Assembly: GCA_018350325.1 (NCBI GenBank)
Contig: JAEVLN010000008.1
Location: 2,538,346-2,602,345 of the forward strand
DNA length: 64,000 nt
DNA from: Globodera rostochiensis
Lineage: Eukaryota; Nematoda; Chromadorea; Rhabditida; Heteroderidae
Reading direction: 5' to 3'
Shown here: positions 10,887 through 21,851 of the stretch, piece by piece
Numbering within the stretch: position 1 is the first letter of the stretch
Layout: the number at the start of each line of letters is the position of its first letter
Program-made: the position numbers and the translations under genes
The notes under the pieces: model-generated
Seen by the model: the letters and a program-made list of their open reading frames with translations, nothing else
What the model was told of the DNA's origin: nothing
Databases searched by the model: none

Positions 10887-12358
10887 TCAATAAGAACGAT
10901 GGCGCATCAGATCCAGCTTATGCAGCAATTCCGGCTTCAACATGTTTGCCTTGTCGTTGTGCCGACAAAGTGGACAAAACCATTTTTTGCCCTTCGGTTT
11001 ACTTTTGATGTTCACGCAAGCGAAATGAAACCATTCGACAGAGCACAATTCGTAATCACAACAGATCATTTCGCCAAAGGAAACCTGAATTATGCAAGTC
11101 AATTAAAAATCGATTCCACGAAAGATCAAAACCATACCCGCTCACACAAACAATAAGTAGGTTCTGCTTCATCCAGTTGCCGCTTTCCCTTCCTTTCCAA
11201 GTCCTCCTCTCCGTATTCCATTTGATCAATTTCACCCTCTTGAAAAGGTAATCAAGTTCAAAATACAACAAATCTTTGCCCTCTCCCCATTTTCACTGTC
11301 CATACCTTCGTTCCATTGTTGCTGATGTTCCGTGGCACTTGCCTGCCTCTTCTGTGGACTCTTCGCGTTTGACGAGCCTGTCGATTCGTTCGGTTCACTC
11401 CCAAGATCCGTCTCTCGAGACCTTTTCTTAGTCGCTCTCGTCCTCGGCGGCGAATGCAAAAGTTCTGCGGCGCTGTTTCCAGCAGATTCTGTTCTTTGAG
11501 GGGAATTTGTGCTTCCCCGCTGTTGGCCCTCATCGGAAAGAGTTGACGGATTTTGTGCTACCATCAGCAGAAAGTTCACCGCTTCGGTTTCACCTACGTC
11601 TTCGGACTTATCAAATTCAACATATTTTTGTTGCTCATCGTCCATATCTCTCAAATTGTCGCTTTGCGTTGGTAGGAGATCCGTCGCTACCACCGCAACA
11701 AAGTCCTTAACCGATCGGCCCGTCGTTGGTATCGTCCGTCTCTTCAGTCTGCCCCTTTTGGGTCCAACATTTGCAAACGCGTCAATCTCCTCAAATCGTT
11801 CTTCCTGGTGGTGTCTATGAACCTGACTGACTGCCAACAACTTTGCCTCTCTGACGGAAATTTTGTTCAATTCATCCCTCATTTCACCAACCAAACCGCC
11901 CAATTCGTTTTTCCGCTTTTTGGTAGGCTTTTGCTTAACTAAAAAAACGTATGTACCAAAACAAATTTTTAACGCACTCTGAATTGAATCCTTGTCAACG
12001 CGGCGTTTAGGATTAATTGAAAATATGATTTTGGCAATGTTCAGCATTGGGCTCTAAATTTAAATGGTCTAATTCAAAAATTTTCGCTTTTTCAAAGCTA
12101 CCTAACCTTTAATGCGTGCTCCACCAATTGTAGCTCGTATAAATAGTCCGCCATTTCTCCAATCAATTGGCACTTGTCGCGCACATTCATCTTTGATTCC
12201 TTCTCAAGTCGAGTCTGCGCTCTGCTCAATTTGGCGAACAACGCATTTTTCAAAATGCTCAATTTTCGCTCATCGTCCAAATGTTTCTCCAAAGATTCCC
12301 AATCAGATGGTGAAAATTTGTCTTTAAACCGATTGAGAAGGCTGGGTTCGAATTCCAT
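10887..12358 (-). CDS. ING-family-like PHD-finger protein
   Basis: Probable chromatin reader of the Inhibitor-of-Growth type, whose PHD finger binds H3K4me3 in histone acetyltransferase or deacetylase complexes. The ATG at 12,358 begins a helical, charged N-terminus ([20 protein letters not shown]...). A long basic and Ser-rich linker follows (exon about 11,290-11,940; [30 protein letters not shown]). The last exons encode EPTYCLCE, then [25 protein letters not shown] and KWFCPLC, a complete Cys4-His-Cys3 set in ING spacing. The stop is TGA at 10,887-10,889. The PHD is certain. ING membership rests on the PHD sequence (SFGEMI-CD, EWFHF-C) and its C-terminal position; the N-terminal helices are too divergent to place by eye. 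Confidence 0.85.
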
Positions 12359-13034
12359 AAACGATGTGGGCGATGGTGAACACGGTGAATACTCAGCCTA
12401 AAGGACCAAACAAGTAAGTACCAGTTAATTTATTTGAAGACTTACTTACCATTAATTGATGAAGAGTGAGTGCATTTGCGCATCTCAAGAAACTTATTAT
12501 TGTGTAGTTAAACAATTATTAAATTTGACTGCTGAAAATGAAAATGCATAGAAAATTAGTCAATGAAAACCCGTAAATATTGATAGTTGATTAGATTACA
12601 AAAATATAAAAATTGAACAACTTCAAAACGATATGGTGCTATTTTTTAAGCTTTTTAGGAATGGGAGGAGTCGGCGGTGCCGATATGCGCAGCCGGAAAT
12701 TTTTTTTGAAGGAATTACCTAACAATGTTTGTTAAGAAAATTGCTCTAAATTACAATGTTACATTTTGTACATTTTTTTGCGAAAATCAAAAATGGCCAT
12801 CTGTCTTAAGATTTTATTCAAAGTTTAAACGAAAATTCAAAAATTCCAGAAATCTTAAATAAAAAAAAGGATCATATTGGAACCCTGGTGTAAAACGAAA
12901 ATCAAGCATTAGCTATGTAGAAAGTTATTTTTCTATAACCCGGACCGGATCCGGTAGAACGCATTTTTTCTGTAAAAAATCAAAATCCAAAAAAAAAATT
13001 TTTTTGGGGCTTATTTGGTGAATTTGGAGGAGAA

Positions 13035-13083
<49 letters not shown>

Positions 13084-13911
13084 AGATATGTAAGGGGAGA
13101 TAACGCACAACAAAAGAAAAAAAGGGGAAAGTCAGCAGGCTAAACTTTGACGAAAGTTGATGGAATGGATCTAGTAAGAATAATGCAAAGGGAATGAATA
13201 AAAACATTGTCCGTTTTTAGGAATAGTATTTAGTAAAAAAGAGGAGTGCCTCCAAATCTTTATCTCAATTTTTTTAATCTAACTCCATTTTCCAGAATAT
13301 CCATATTTTGTTAAATGGCAAGAAATTCTTGTGGTATGGTCAAATTCGATTGGATCCGAAGCGACAAACCAGTGGTATCGCAAATCAATTTGTTGGGAAC
13401 GCCTGCGTGTAGAATCGGAGAACGGCCGGATAAATGCAGCAGCACCCCCGTCAACAACAGAGCTGGTAAGTGACAATTCCCAACAGGAAAATTAGAAAGA
13501 TGGAGGGAGCCTTGAGTTCGAATTTTTAAACATCAATTCCTTCGTCCATTTGTGTGTTTTGCAATTTTTGTAATATTTTGAGCCGCATTGATTGGCAACA
13601 GAGCGTTGCCTTTTGAATGGTATTTAGTGAACACAAACCCTCGGGGGGAAGGGAAGCTATAAATATCAGACTAATCGATAGTCGGACATTTCAGCGGGTG
13701 CATTTGTTTCTTTTTCTTCGGTGGCCTTTTCTAACGCTATGGTTACCTTCATATAGTGGGTCCCCCACACATTAATTAACAATTTATTGCCTAATTTGGA
13801 AAAACGAATTTTGAAAATAAAAATTCCCTCCAGAAATTTTAACATTTGAGAGTCGTATCCATTTGTACGTTAACTAGAAATACGCTCTATTAGAATATTT
13901 TTATAGATTCG
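12359..13911. other. spacer with a 45-base G run
   Basis: AT-rich DNA between divergent genes. It holds a GC-rich palindromic patch near 12,938-12,956 (CCCGGACCGGATCCGG) and an uninterrupted run of 45 G from 13,038 to 13,082. A stretch at 13,295-13,466 is open in three frames and is bordered by TTTTCCAG and a GTAAGT, so it might be an exon, but I recognise no protein in it. The rest shows nothing I can name. Confidence 0.55.
13038..13082 (+). repeat. poly(G) run of 45
   Basis: Forty-five consecutive G residues, preceded by AT-rich sequence and GGAGAAGGA. It is the longest homopolymer in the window. Runs of this length are difficult to sequence, so the true length may differ. Confidence 0.9.
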
Positions 13912-16900
13912 ATGGTGCGTCAAACTGAAGAAAAGAAAAGCCCACGGAAACGAAAACGCGTAAAATTGGAACAACAGGAAGAAGAAAAGGAGAAGCCGTC
14001 ACACCGGAACCACAAAAGTCGGCATGCAAATGAGTGGGTTTTTGCTGTTGGGTCACTAAATTTATTAATGTTTTTTGAGCCTCTCTTCCACTTCTTGCTC
14101 CAGTAGCAGCAGTTCGGATGGGGAGGAGAATGACGCGCAGGCAAACAACGAGCTGTTGGCCTTAACCGTAAATGCTCTGACACAACTTTTAGCAAAGGCC
14201 GACAAAAAGACCAGTGAGTATTTTTGAATTTTTTGTTGGTGGATTTTCGAATCTCATCAGCCAAAAGATTAATTTTATTTCTTCTGTAAAAGTCGCCGTT
14301 TTTAATTTATGGTTTATTCCTTTTTCAGAGAAGAAACTGTTAAAAGCGACCGTTCAGTCACTTTCTCCGTCATCAAAGGAAAAACAGAGGCGGCACAATA
14401 GCAAATCGCACATCAAAAGCGAACGGACCCATCGTCGGAGCTCACCACACAAAAGACGAGAGCACAAACGGAGAAAGAACGGGGAGAAGACTGAGGAAGC
14501 GAAGTTGGTACTGATTCTCAGTTGGAAAAGATTTTGTGGATAAAAAGAATTGTCGCAATGACTCGCATCAAAAACACTTTGGCCTTTTTAGTTCCCCCGG
14601 TCCTTCGTCTTCGCTGACGTCCACTCCGCGGTTGTCGTCGTTTCCCTCAATCGTACCGAGCTCTTTTTCCCCAATGTTCACTCATTCGTCTTCCTCTTCT
14701 GACGGACGGGAGAAAGCAAAAGTCTTAACAACAAAGACCAATTCAGGGAATAAAGTCACCAGGAAAACGATCGTGGTCTGCTTGGGTTGGGGCTACATTC
14801 TATTGAAGGCATAACAAAAATAATGCTGGTCGGATCCGTTTCAATTTGTTTTCATCGGATTGATTTTTTCTTGTTTGGCTAATATTTTAACCCTTTCACT
14901 TACAAACATTGCATAATTTAAGGATAATTCACACGTTGCTTCGACAGACCCTTCGCTTATTCCACTTCCGAATGGATCGTTCGTCGCAAATTCCCTGGAT
15001 GAATTTCTTCGTCCTCCACCACCACCGCCTCTTTCCTTTGTTCAGGCCAGTCTCTCGTATTGAACTCGTCATCTTTGCTTTGTTTTTCTACTATTAATGT
15101 TTTAGGCTTTGGAACAAGGCCAATGTGAAATGAATATTGGCATTTCATCACGAAAAAAACATTTGAATTATTCAACCAGGGATGCTGGAAGGGTTAGATT
15201 GGCGAGCTGTTCGAGCAAAATGGAAATGGAAGGATCGGATAATGGTTGAGACATCCATAATTGGAACCAATTATCTCTCTTTCTTTTCCAGAATCAACGC
15301 CGCCGGCTACGCATCGTCCGTTTTATTCGTTTAATGTCCGTAACACTGTGGGCAATTTTGAGCCCGGAATAGTCCCGACGAATACAGCCGAAAAGAATGA
15401 TTTGGTGAGTGTAGAAGAACGAATGTCGGTACTGGTGGGCTTTCGAGCGGAAGAGGCGCGAAAGAAAAGAATTGAGGAGGAATTGATGCGGTTGCTTGTC
15501 GATAAGAAAGACGACCTTTTCCAGAGAAAAGTGCTTATGAAACTGAAAGAGAATACGGTGTGTTACTTTTACTCGAGTTTTTTGTTTGATTGTTTCTTTT
15601 GTAATTAAGCGAAACGATTCGAATGGCGGAGTGTCCGAGGAGAACGTCCAGAACAAAGTGAATGGATCAAAGGATGATTATGCTGTTATAGGAGTGCAAC
15701 AAACAAATCCGACGACAGACGAGGACAGCAGGGAAACGGTTATGGGAGAGGAAGTGGTCGAACAAACTCAACACCGAGAGGAACTGGCCGAACAAACTCA
15801 ACACCGAGAGGAACTGGCCGAACAAACTCAACACCGAGAGGAACTGGCCGAACAAACTCAACACCGAGAGGAACTGGCCGAACAAACTCAACACCGAGAG
15901 AAACTGGCCGAACAAACTCAACACCGAGAGGAACTGGCCGAACAAACTCAACACCGAGAGGAACTGGCCGAACAAACTCAACACCGAGAGGAAGTGGTCG
16001 AACAAACTCAACACCGAGAGGAACTGGCCGAACAAACTCAACACCGAGATGAACTGGTCAAACAAACTCAACACCGACAAGTTGGCTTTTTATAATACTC
16101 TTCGTCGGGCCAAATTTGTTTTTGCAATTGTATCAAATTTAAGCCAGAGCCCATCAAATGGTCCCTGTGTGCTGTGGATGGCATAGTCAAACCCATCAGT
16201 CGAGCCCAGGAACTAGAAAATTATGTAAGTACTTTTTTGGCATGCCATTTCAATCTAATTGGAAAATAAATAAATAGCGCAACAAGAACAGAAGGACAGC
16301 AAACTCCAAGAAATTGAAGAGTACTAAGTTGAACTTTACCCAATGTGAAGAAAATGATGCGTCGCGCGATGTTATCGAAAGTCAGCAGATGGATGGCACT
16401 GATTGTATTGATCTGGACGGAAAATGTTTCTCTTTTGAACAACGACAGCAGACATCGTTCGAGGAAAACAACGACAATCGAACGATTTCGGATGCCGTTG
16501 ATTGTCCATTTGATGCGGAAGCGTTTGGTGCACATTCTGTGATGGATGGGGACGAACAGTTAGTCAGCATGTTGGGTTTGGCCTACCAACTCGATGAGAC
16601 GATCGTCAGCGACGTGATGGAAACGTTTGATTCAACCTTGAAGGGGGAAGGTGGTTACACAAATGATGTGACGAACACCTGTTGTTCTACCATTAACGGA
16701 GAGGGGGGACGTGTTCAAAATAGCAGCAACGATGTGGTGAACGCGTTCTGGGACACTTTTTGTTCTACCATTAACGTAGAGGCGGGACATGCTGAAAATG
16801 ACAGCAACGATGTGGTGAACGCGTTCTGTTCTGTTGAAAATCAAGCTGGGATTGAGCATGAAACGGGATGTGTCGGTCAACAGAACACATTCGATTCTAT

Positions 16901-17830
16901 AACTGAAGAACACGAAGATTACACGGAAACACGAGGTAATCAGCAGAACATGTTCGATTCTGTTGAAGCTGAGGTTGAGGATGACACGGAAATCCGAGAT
17001 GACACCGAAATGCGTGTTGATCAGCAGAACGCATTCGATTTGGTTGGGAATGAAGAACGTGTTGAGAATGACACGGAAACCCGTGATGACCATGTTCAGA
17101 TCAATTCTCGGCCGGACGAAGTTTGTGATGAATTTTGTGGTGATCAGTCGCTTAGAGTTCCATATTCGCCGCTCAATGCGAACGAGTATGATGATGAAAT
17201 TGAGGAAGGGGAGGTTGTTGATGATGCAGAGGATAATCGAATTGTGTCGGACAACCAACAGAATTGGGTAAAAATTCGAGAATCTATTGGCATTTGCGTT
17301 AAATAAATAAGCATTTAGTGTGAACATGGATCGACAACGTTTGAAGCATCCCTGGATGAACGGAAACAACAACAAAAGTGGGAGGAACAGCAAGTGGACA
17401 AACGAATCGAAACTGGAACAATGTTCCCTGTAAGCAGGATAAGCGTCAGTTTGGGATAGTGAGGGGCCAAGTTTAAAATTTTGTCGAGGGGTCTGGATTA
17501 CCTTTTCTCATATTTTTATTTGAATTTGGGAAGGAGGGTGGCTTTTTATTACCTGTTGACCGGACTTTTGATTTAAAGGAAGAGCGATTGGTGTCTCGGG
17601 AGGAGGAAGTGGGAGACAACGATTTTACGCTTCGAGTATCAGTGCCTGCGCCTATGACTCCACCTCGCCTTGCCAGCCCTACCGACGAGCAGCGTATTCC
17701 CTCTCCCAAAACTCCGCCACTTCAGTGGACGTCTTACCGATCCTGCATCAAAATGCTCCAAAGACGAGAGAAAAGAGGCAAAACGAATGTGCTGGACGTC
17801 ATCACGTTGGATGAGGAGTACGACCTTTGA
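13912..17830 (+). CDS. unrecognised large low-complexity, probably nuclear protein
   Basis: Multi-exon gene, not recognised. The first exon starts at ATG 13,912 (MVRQTEEKKSPRKRKR) with clustered Lys/Arg like a nuclear localisation signal. Next come SSSSDGEENDAQANNELLAL (about 14,105-14,212) and a His/Lys/Ser-rich basic exon (about 14,330-14,505). Then follow Ser/Pro exons, a charged exon with ERMSVLVGFRAEEARKKRIEE, an exon with eleven copies of a 10-residue repeat (15,751-16,080), and a short exon KWSLCAVDGIVKPISRAQE. A long acidic Asp/Asn/Glu exon runs from about 16,277 to 17,266. The last exon (about 17,536-17,830) has PAPMTPPRLASP and PSPKTPP, candidate proline-directed phosphosites, then a TGA. 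No enzymatic domain is visible. It could be two adjacent genes; consistent donor and acceptor phases in the first exons favour one. Confidence 0.6.
15751..16080 (+). repeat. coding minisatellite: 11 copies of a 30-bp unit
   Basis: Eleven contiguous 30-bp units, nearly identical (GAACTGGCCGAACAAACTCA plus ACACCGAGAG), encode ELAEQTQHRE. Variants are GAAGTGGTC (first and ninth units), AAACTGGCC and GAACTGGTC. The frame is open throughout and the unit is a multiple of three. Near identity of copies suggests recent expansion or homogenisation. The peptide is polar and helical in character. Confidence 0.95.
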
Positions 17831-18066
17831 AATAGAAGACACTAACATCTCATTCCTACAATACATTCTCATTTTTTAAATTTTGAGTGTGCCTGATCTG
17901 ACAGAACATTCCCACATTCAGGAATTTTTAAATTTCCTTTTTTATTTCACATTTTTTTATCAGATTCCGGGTTGTCCGCAACTTGAATAAACTTTAATAA
18001 ACATTGGGCCAGAAGTTTTTTTAAATGCGTTAAATTATTTACCAAACGTCGAAATAGGGTCAAAAG

Positions 18067-18509
18067 TAGGGTTGAGCGGGACCGGGACTTTTGGGAAAAA
18101 CCGGGACCGGGACTTCCCGGGACCAGAAAAACCGGGATCGGGACCGGGACCAAGATTTTCAACCGGGACCAGGACTAACCGGGACTTTTCAATGGATAAT
18201 TTTTTTGTAATGTTCAATGGTAAAACAAAAAAATTTTTGTTATTCAAAAATATCTTCCTCAAGCCGGAAGACAAACCACTAAGACGCCGAGTTCTCTTGG
18301 GAGCCCCTTGTAAAAAAGATTGAAATTATCACTCAATGATGCCATCATTAGGGGTGTAAATTTAGTCCCGGTTGGTCCCGGTCCCGGCGGGACCAAAAAA
18401 CCGGGACCGGGACTTTTAGATTTTAAAAAGTCCCGTCCCGACCGGGACCGGGACCTGAAAAAACCGGGAAATCCCGTCCCGGTCCCGGTACCGGTCCCGC
18501 TCAACCCTA
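18067..18509. mobile_element. non-autonomous hAT-like element (MITE) with 8-bp target-site duplication
   Basis: The left end TAGGGTTGAGCGGGACCGG at 18,067 is mirrored by CCGGTCCCGCTCAACCCTA ending at 18,509. Both sides are flanked by the perfect direct repeat GTCAAAAG (18,059-18,066 and 18,510-18,517). The 443-bp interior has arms of repeated GGGACC/GGTCCC words and an AT-rich middle with no transposase. A TAGGG-type terminus with an 8-bp duplication is characteristic of hAT elements; assignment to hAT is by that rule only. Confidence 0.88.
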
Positions 18510-18633
18510 GTCAAAAGTGTCAATCCCATCAGTTCAAACGGGAAATGAGACCTTCCTCACCAAAATTTCGAAAAGAACTGGAAATGGCAAAATTTAACTA
18601 GAAAAATGGGGGAGGTGTCTTGGGCCAAAATGC

Positions 18634-19104
18634 GGGTACGCATCACTTCAGTGCCCACACTTCAGTGCCGGACACTTCAGTGCCCACACTTCAGTGCCGG
18701 ACACTTCAGTGCCAGCACTTAAAAAGGCTATAACTTTTTTTAAACTCAACGAAATCATACAATCAAGATGTCATTGGAAAGCTCTAAATGAGAAGAATCG
18801 TACAAAAAAAAAAGCCAAGGCGGTTCAATCGTTTTTAAGAAGTTCAACGTGAAAAACACCCAAAATCAGGGCTTTTCATCAGTTTTATTGCAATAACTTT
18901 TTTACGAATTTTCTAATTGACTAGCGTTGGCTTAACAATAGCTTTTAAAAGCTTAGAGCTTTTCAATGACATCTTGATTGTTTGATTTGGTTGAGTTTAA
19001 AGAAAGTTATAGCCTTTTAATTGCTGGCACTGAAGTGTCCGGCACTGAAGTGTGGGCACTGAAGTGTGCGGCACTGAAGTGTGGGCACTGAAATGATCGC
19101 CGCC
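18634..19104. mobile_element. foldback/MULE-like element (TTCAGTG family)
   Basis: The ends are long inverted repeats. The left arm starts with GCATCACTTCAGTGCCCAC and carries repeated CACTTCAGTGCC words. The right arm is the mirror image (GGCACTGAAGTGTGGGCAC repeated, ending GAAATGATC). Complementarity continues inwards for about 150 bp, with AATCAAGATGTCATTG and AAAGCTCTAA on both arms. The direct repeat GCCAAAATGC flanks the element at 18,624-18,633 and 19,105-19,114. A 9-10 bp duplication and long terminal inverted repeats suggest a Mutator-like foldback element. No coding capacity. A second, interrupted copy lies at 59.1-59.9 kb. Confidence 0.75.
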
Positions 19105-19131
19105 GCCAAAATGCACCCCCAAATATCGATT

Positions 19132-19232
19132 TTTCTGTCTTTTTCCTCTGACAGAACGCCAAAGATTTATTATTACAACAATTCGTTCAAACATTGGTTC
19201 GCTTCTCTTTTTTTGCCGTCGTGCAACAAAAA
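19132..19232 (+). repeat. dispersed 100-bp repeat, copy 1 of 3
   Basis: Core CTGACAGAACGCCAAAG-ATTTATTATT, then CAACAATTCGTTCAAACATT, a T-rich run and TTGCCGTC. Two other copies in the window are at 42,800-42,900 (minus) and 45,281-45,380 (plus). It has no obvious ends of its own. Confidence 0.85.
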
Positions 19233-19259
19233 ATTTTTTTTTAAATTTTGAATAATTAT

Positions 19260-19625
19260 TAGGGCCCGGATTTATATGTGCTAAAAACCCCAAAATATGT
19301 ATGTTATTATGTGCTAAAAAATGCCAAAATATGTGCTAAAAATCCCAATGCCAAAATATGTGACAAAAATGGCCAAAATCTAGTCAGTTTATGCATAAAA
19401 ACCTTCAAAATTCATCTATCTTTATTAATTTTGCTCCTACAGTTGTAAATATACTATTTTTCACATGTTTTAAAAATTTTATAAAAAATATAAAAGTAAA
19501 AAATTTTTGGGAAAATGTCGATCTTTGTGGGTGGATTTTTGGTCCAAGAAAAAGTCAATTTTTAGGGGTGCATTTTTTAAAAATTTTTAAAAAGTCGATC
19601 CTTAGGGGTGCTGGCACTTTTCCCC
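19260..19625. mobile_element. degraded relative of the TAGGGC-type hAT-like element
   Basis: Starts with TAGGGCCCGGATTTATATG, close to the terminal repeat TAGGGCTACGATTTATATGG of the complete element at 58,525-59,103. As in that element, there follow short AAAATATGTG-type words and then AGTCAATTTTTAGGGGTGCA and AAAAGTCGATCCTTAGGGGT, which recur in reverse orientation near 58,757-58,812. No matching right terminus is seen, so this copy is truncated or too diverged. Confidence 0.6.
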
Positions 19626-19787
19626 ATTTGGCACTTCTCCCCCTCCCCCTTCAATTTCAAAAAACGCGGATGCAACTTTTTTTTGACTTTTTCGACCAAA
19701 CCGGTTTCGGGAATTTTCTTCTCACCGGTATAAAAATCGTTAATCAATTTTAGATTTACATTTTGTTGGAATTTGGTAATCAAATCC

Positions 19788-20828
19788 ATGGATGAATATT
19801 CACGCGAGCCATGGCAAGCAAATTTAAAACATTCATTTGAATTCCTTCTTACATTCAGTCCACATCGGATTTATGCGGATGCTGGGAGTGCTTTTGCCAT
19901 GGGACTCATCGGGGGGTCAATTTTCCATGGGATCAAAGGCTTTTCAAGTGCCCCGAGAGGACAAGGTTGTTTAACTAATTATTTGTCATTTCAATGAATA
20001 TAAAACATCGAATTGGTCACAAATATAAAGACGACGCCTATTTAAAGAATAATAGCCATTTTCTAAAGTTGCTATTTATACAAATATTTGAGATAATTTT
20101 GACCAATACAAATGAAATGAATACCAAATTTAGACCAAATACATGCGACTTTGGGTCCCAAACTTTGTTTGTGTCTGGGCGCCCGTCTCTAGTCACAAAC
20201 ACGGATAGTTTATGGATTTCAGGACTGATTAACATCGCTCGGGAAGTTCGGATGCGCAGTCCGGTGACGGGCTCTCAGTTTGCCGCTTGGGGTGGCATGT
20301 TTTCTGTGATCGATTGCGGCCTCGTTTATATGCGTCGAAAGGTTTCGCCGAGCCATTAGAATTTAAATATAATGCAAGAGACCGAAAGTTTTTCTTTTAC
20401 GTTTGATGGTTTTCACCTATTTTCGACTGCGCCAACAATTCCGTTTTTTTTTTTGCTTCTTGTTACTGCCAGTCATTTCAGTTTCGAGGGATGGGCGATT
20501 CAGAAAGTCTGTTTTTATGGGTGTATTTTTGGAAGATCAAACTGTTACTGGTGTCTAACACACATCCAATTCTAATGTTTCTTTAAATGCTGATTTTGTT
20601 TTAAACTTCTCATGTGTTTCAACCAAATTCCAGGAGGATCCGTTCAATTCAATCGCCGCTGGTGGTCTGACCGGAGGTTTGCTCTGTGCGCGGATGGGCT
20701 GGAAGACGGCGTTGGTCTCGGCTGGTTTTGGTGCGGTCATTCTGACGATGATCGAAGGGGTGGGCATTTTGATGAACCGAGTGATGGTGGCACAATCTGA
20801 TGGGGCTGTACTCCCTTCTGCAGGCTAA
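19788..20828 (+). CDS. Tim17, mitochondrial inner-membrane translocase subunit
   Basis: Core channel subunit of the TIM23 presequence translocase. Exon 1 (19,788 to about 19,814) reads MDEYSREP. The donor there is GC (CCATG followed by GCAAGC), and the next exon follows TTCAG at 19,860. Together they restore [13 protein letters not shown], matching the Tim17 N-terminus EYAREPCPWRI. Exon 2 has [17 protein letters not shown]. Exon 3 (about 20,222-20,339) has [20 protein letters not shown]. Exon 4 (from about 20,635) has [19 protein letters not shown] and a last membrane segment, ending at TAA 20,826-20,828. The four-segment Tim17/22/23 fold is complete. The C-terminal tail is shorter than in the human protein. 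Confidence 0.95.
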
Positions 20829-21851
20829 TTGTTCACATTGCGCCATTTTGTGTTGTTTTCAGAGCCCCAGGATAAAAAAATTTTTGAAAGTCGTGCATTT
20901 TTATTGAATTTCCTTTAATTTTTGCACTTTCACCTTAAATTGTCCTTAAGCCCTTTCTTTTTACGCTCATTTTCTCCAATCTTCACAGGCATTGTTCCTT
21001 TTCCTTCACTTGTTTTTTTGCTCCCCCTGGGATTTAGCACTTTCCGACACTTCAAATGGATTGGAAAAGGTTTCTCGTGGATTCGCCCTCTCCCCCCCCC
21101 CCCCAATTTGTCCATCTGCCATTGACATTTTATGCTCTTCACAGCACAAGACAAAAGTTCTGCTGGATGTTTCACCTTTATTTGTTAGTCCCTTTGCCGC
21201 TTTTTTCCTCGGGTTTGCCCTCTCCGACCAACCCCTCGCCGTCGTACCCCCCCCCCCCCCCCCCCCCCTCCCTCCGCGCCCATATCCCTCACTCTGAGCC
21301 CCTTTATTCTTTCTTTTAAGTGGCTTTGAATTTTTGTGAGCAAGAGGGGGGGCCCGGGGGGGAGAAGATTATCTTTCCGGTGAAAGGGAAGGGAGGGAAG
21401 GGGGGGGGAAGATGACGGGGAGGGGCGATAAGTGAAAGGAAGAAACTGACTAATACATTGGGACAGAAAATATGGGAGATACCGGGAAAAGGATGGGATA
21501 AGTGGGAGAGAGGGGGGGGGGGGGCGCGAATGCGGGATAAACAACACGGAAAGTGCGGGGAGGGGGATTTAGAAAGAGACCAAAAGGTGAACCATTTTTT
21601 GCTGCCCGTACGCAGGCATCGATCGGTGGGGAGTGCTGCTTGCTGTCCGGGACTTGAAACTGCTGAAACTGCGCGGCGAGGTCTTAATAGAACCCGCCCT
21701 ATCTTTCATCTCTCCCCCACTGGTCGCGCAGCCTCCCTCTCCCGCTCATTGTCAATGCACTAACCAAATCCATCCCAATACACATTTTCTATTTGCTCAG
21801 TCTGTGCATTCCTTTCCAAAATTCTTTCAAATATTTAATCTGAATTTCATA
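20829..21851. other. spacer between Tim17 and the membrane-protein gene
   Basis: Contains C runs at 21,092-21,104 and 21,248-21,268 and G runs at 21,400-21,409 and 21,514-21,524. Frames here are short and compositionally biased. No gene recognised. Confidence 0.6.

Noticed and set aside
13295..13466. Possible exon between TTTTCCAG and a GTAAGT
   Set aside because: Open in both + frames and on the minus strand, with no recognisable protein and no partner exons, so not called as a gene.
15667..16080. Antisense frame with repeated LFGQFLSVLS
   Set aside because: It is the shadow of the decapeptide array on the coding strand.
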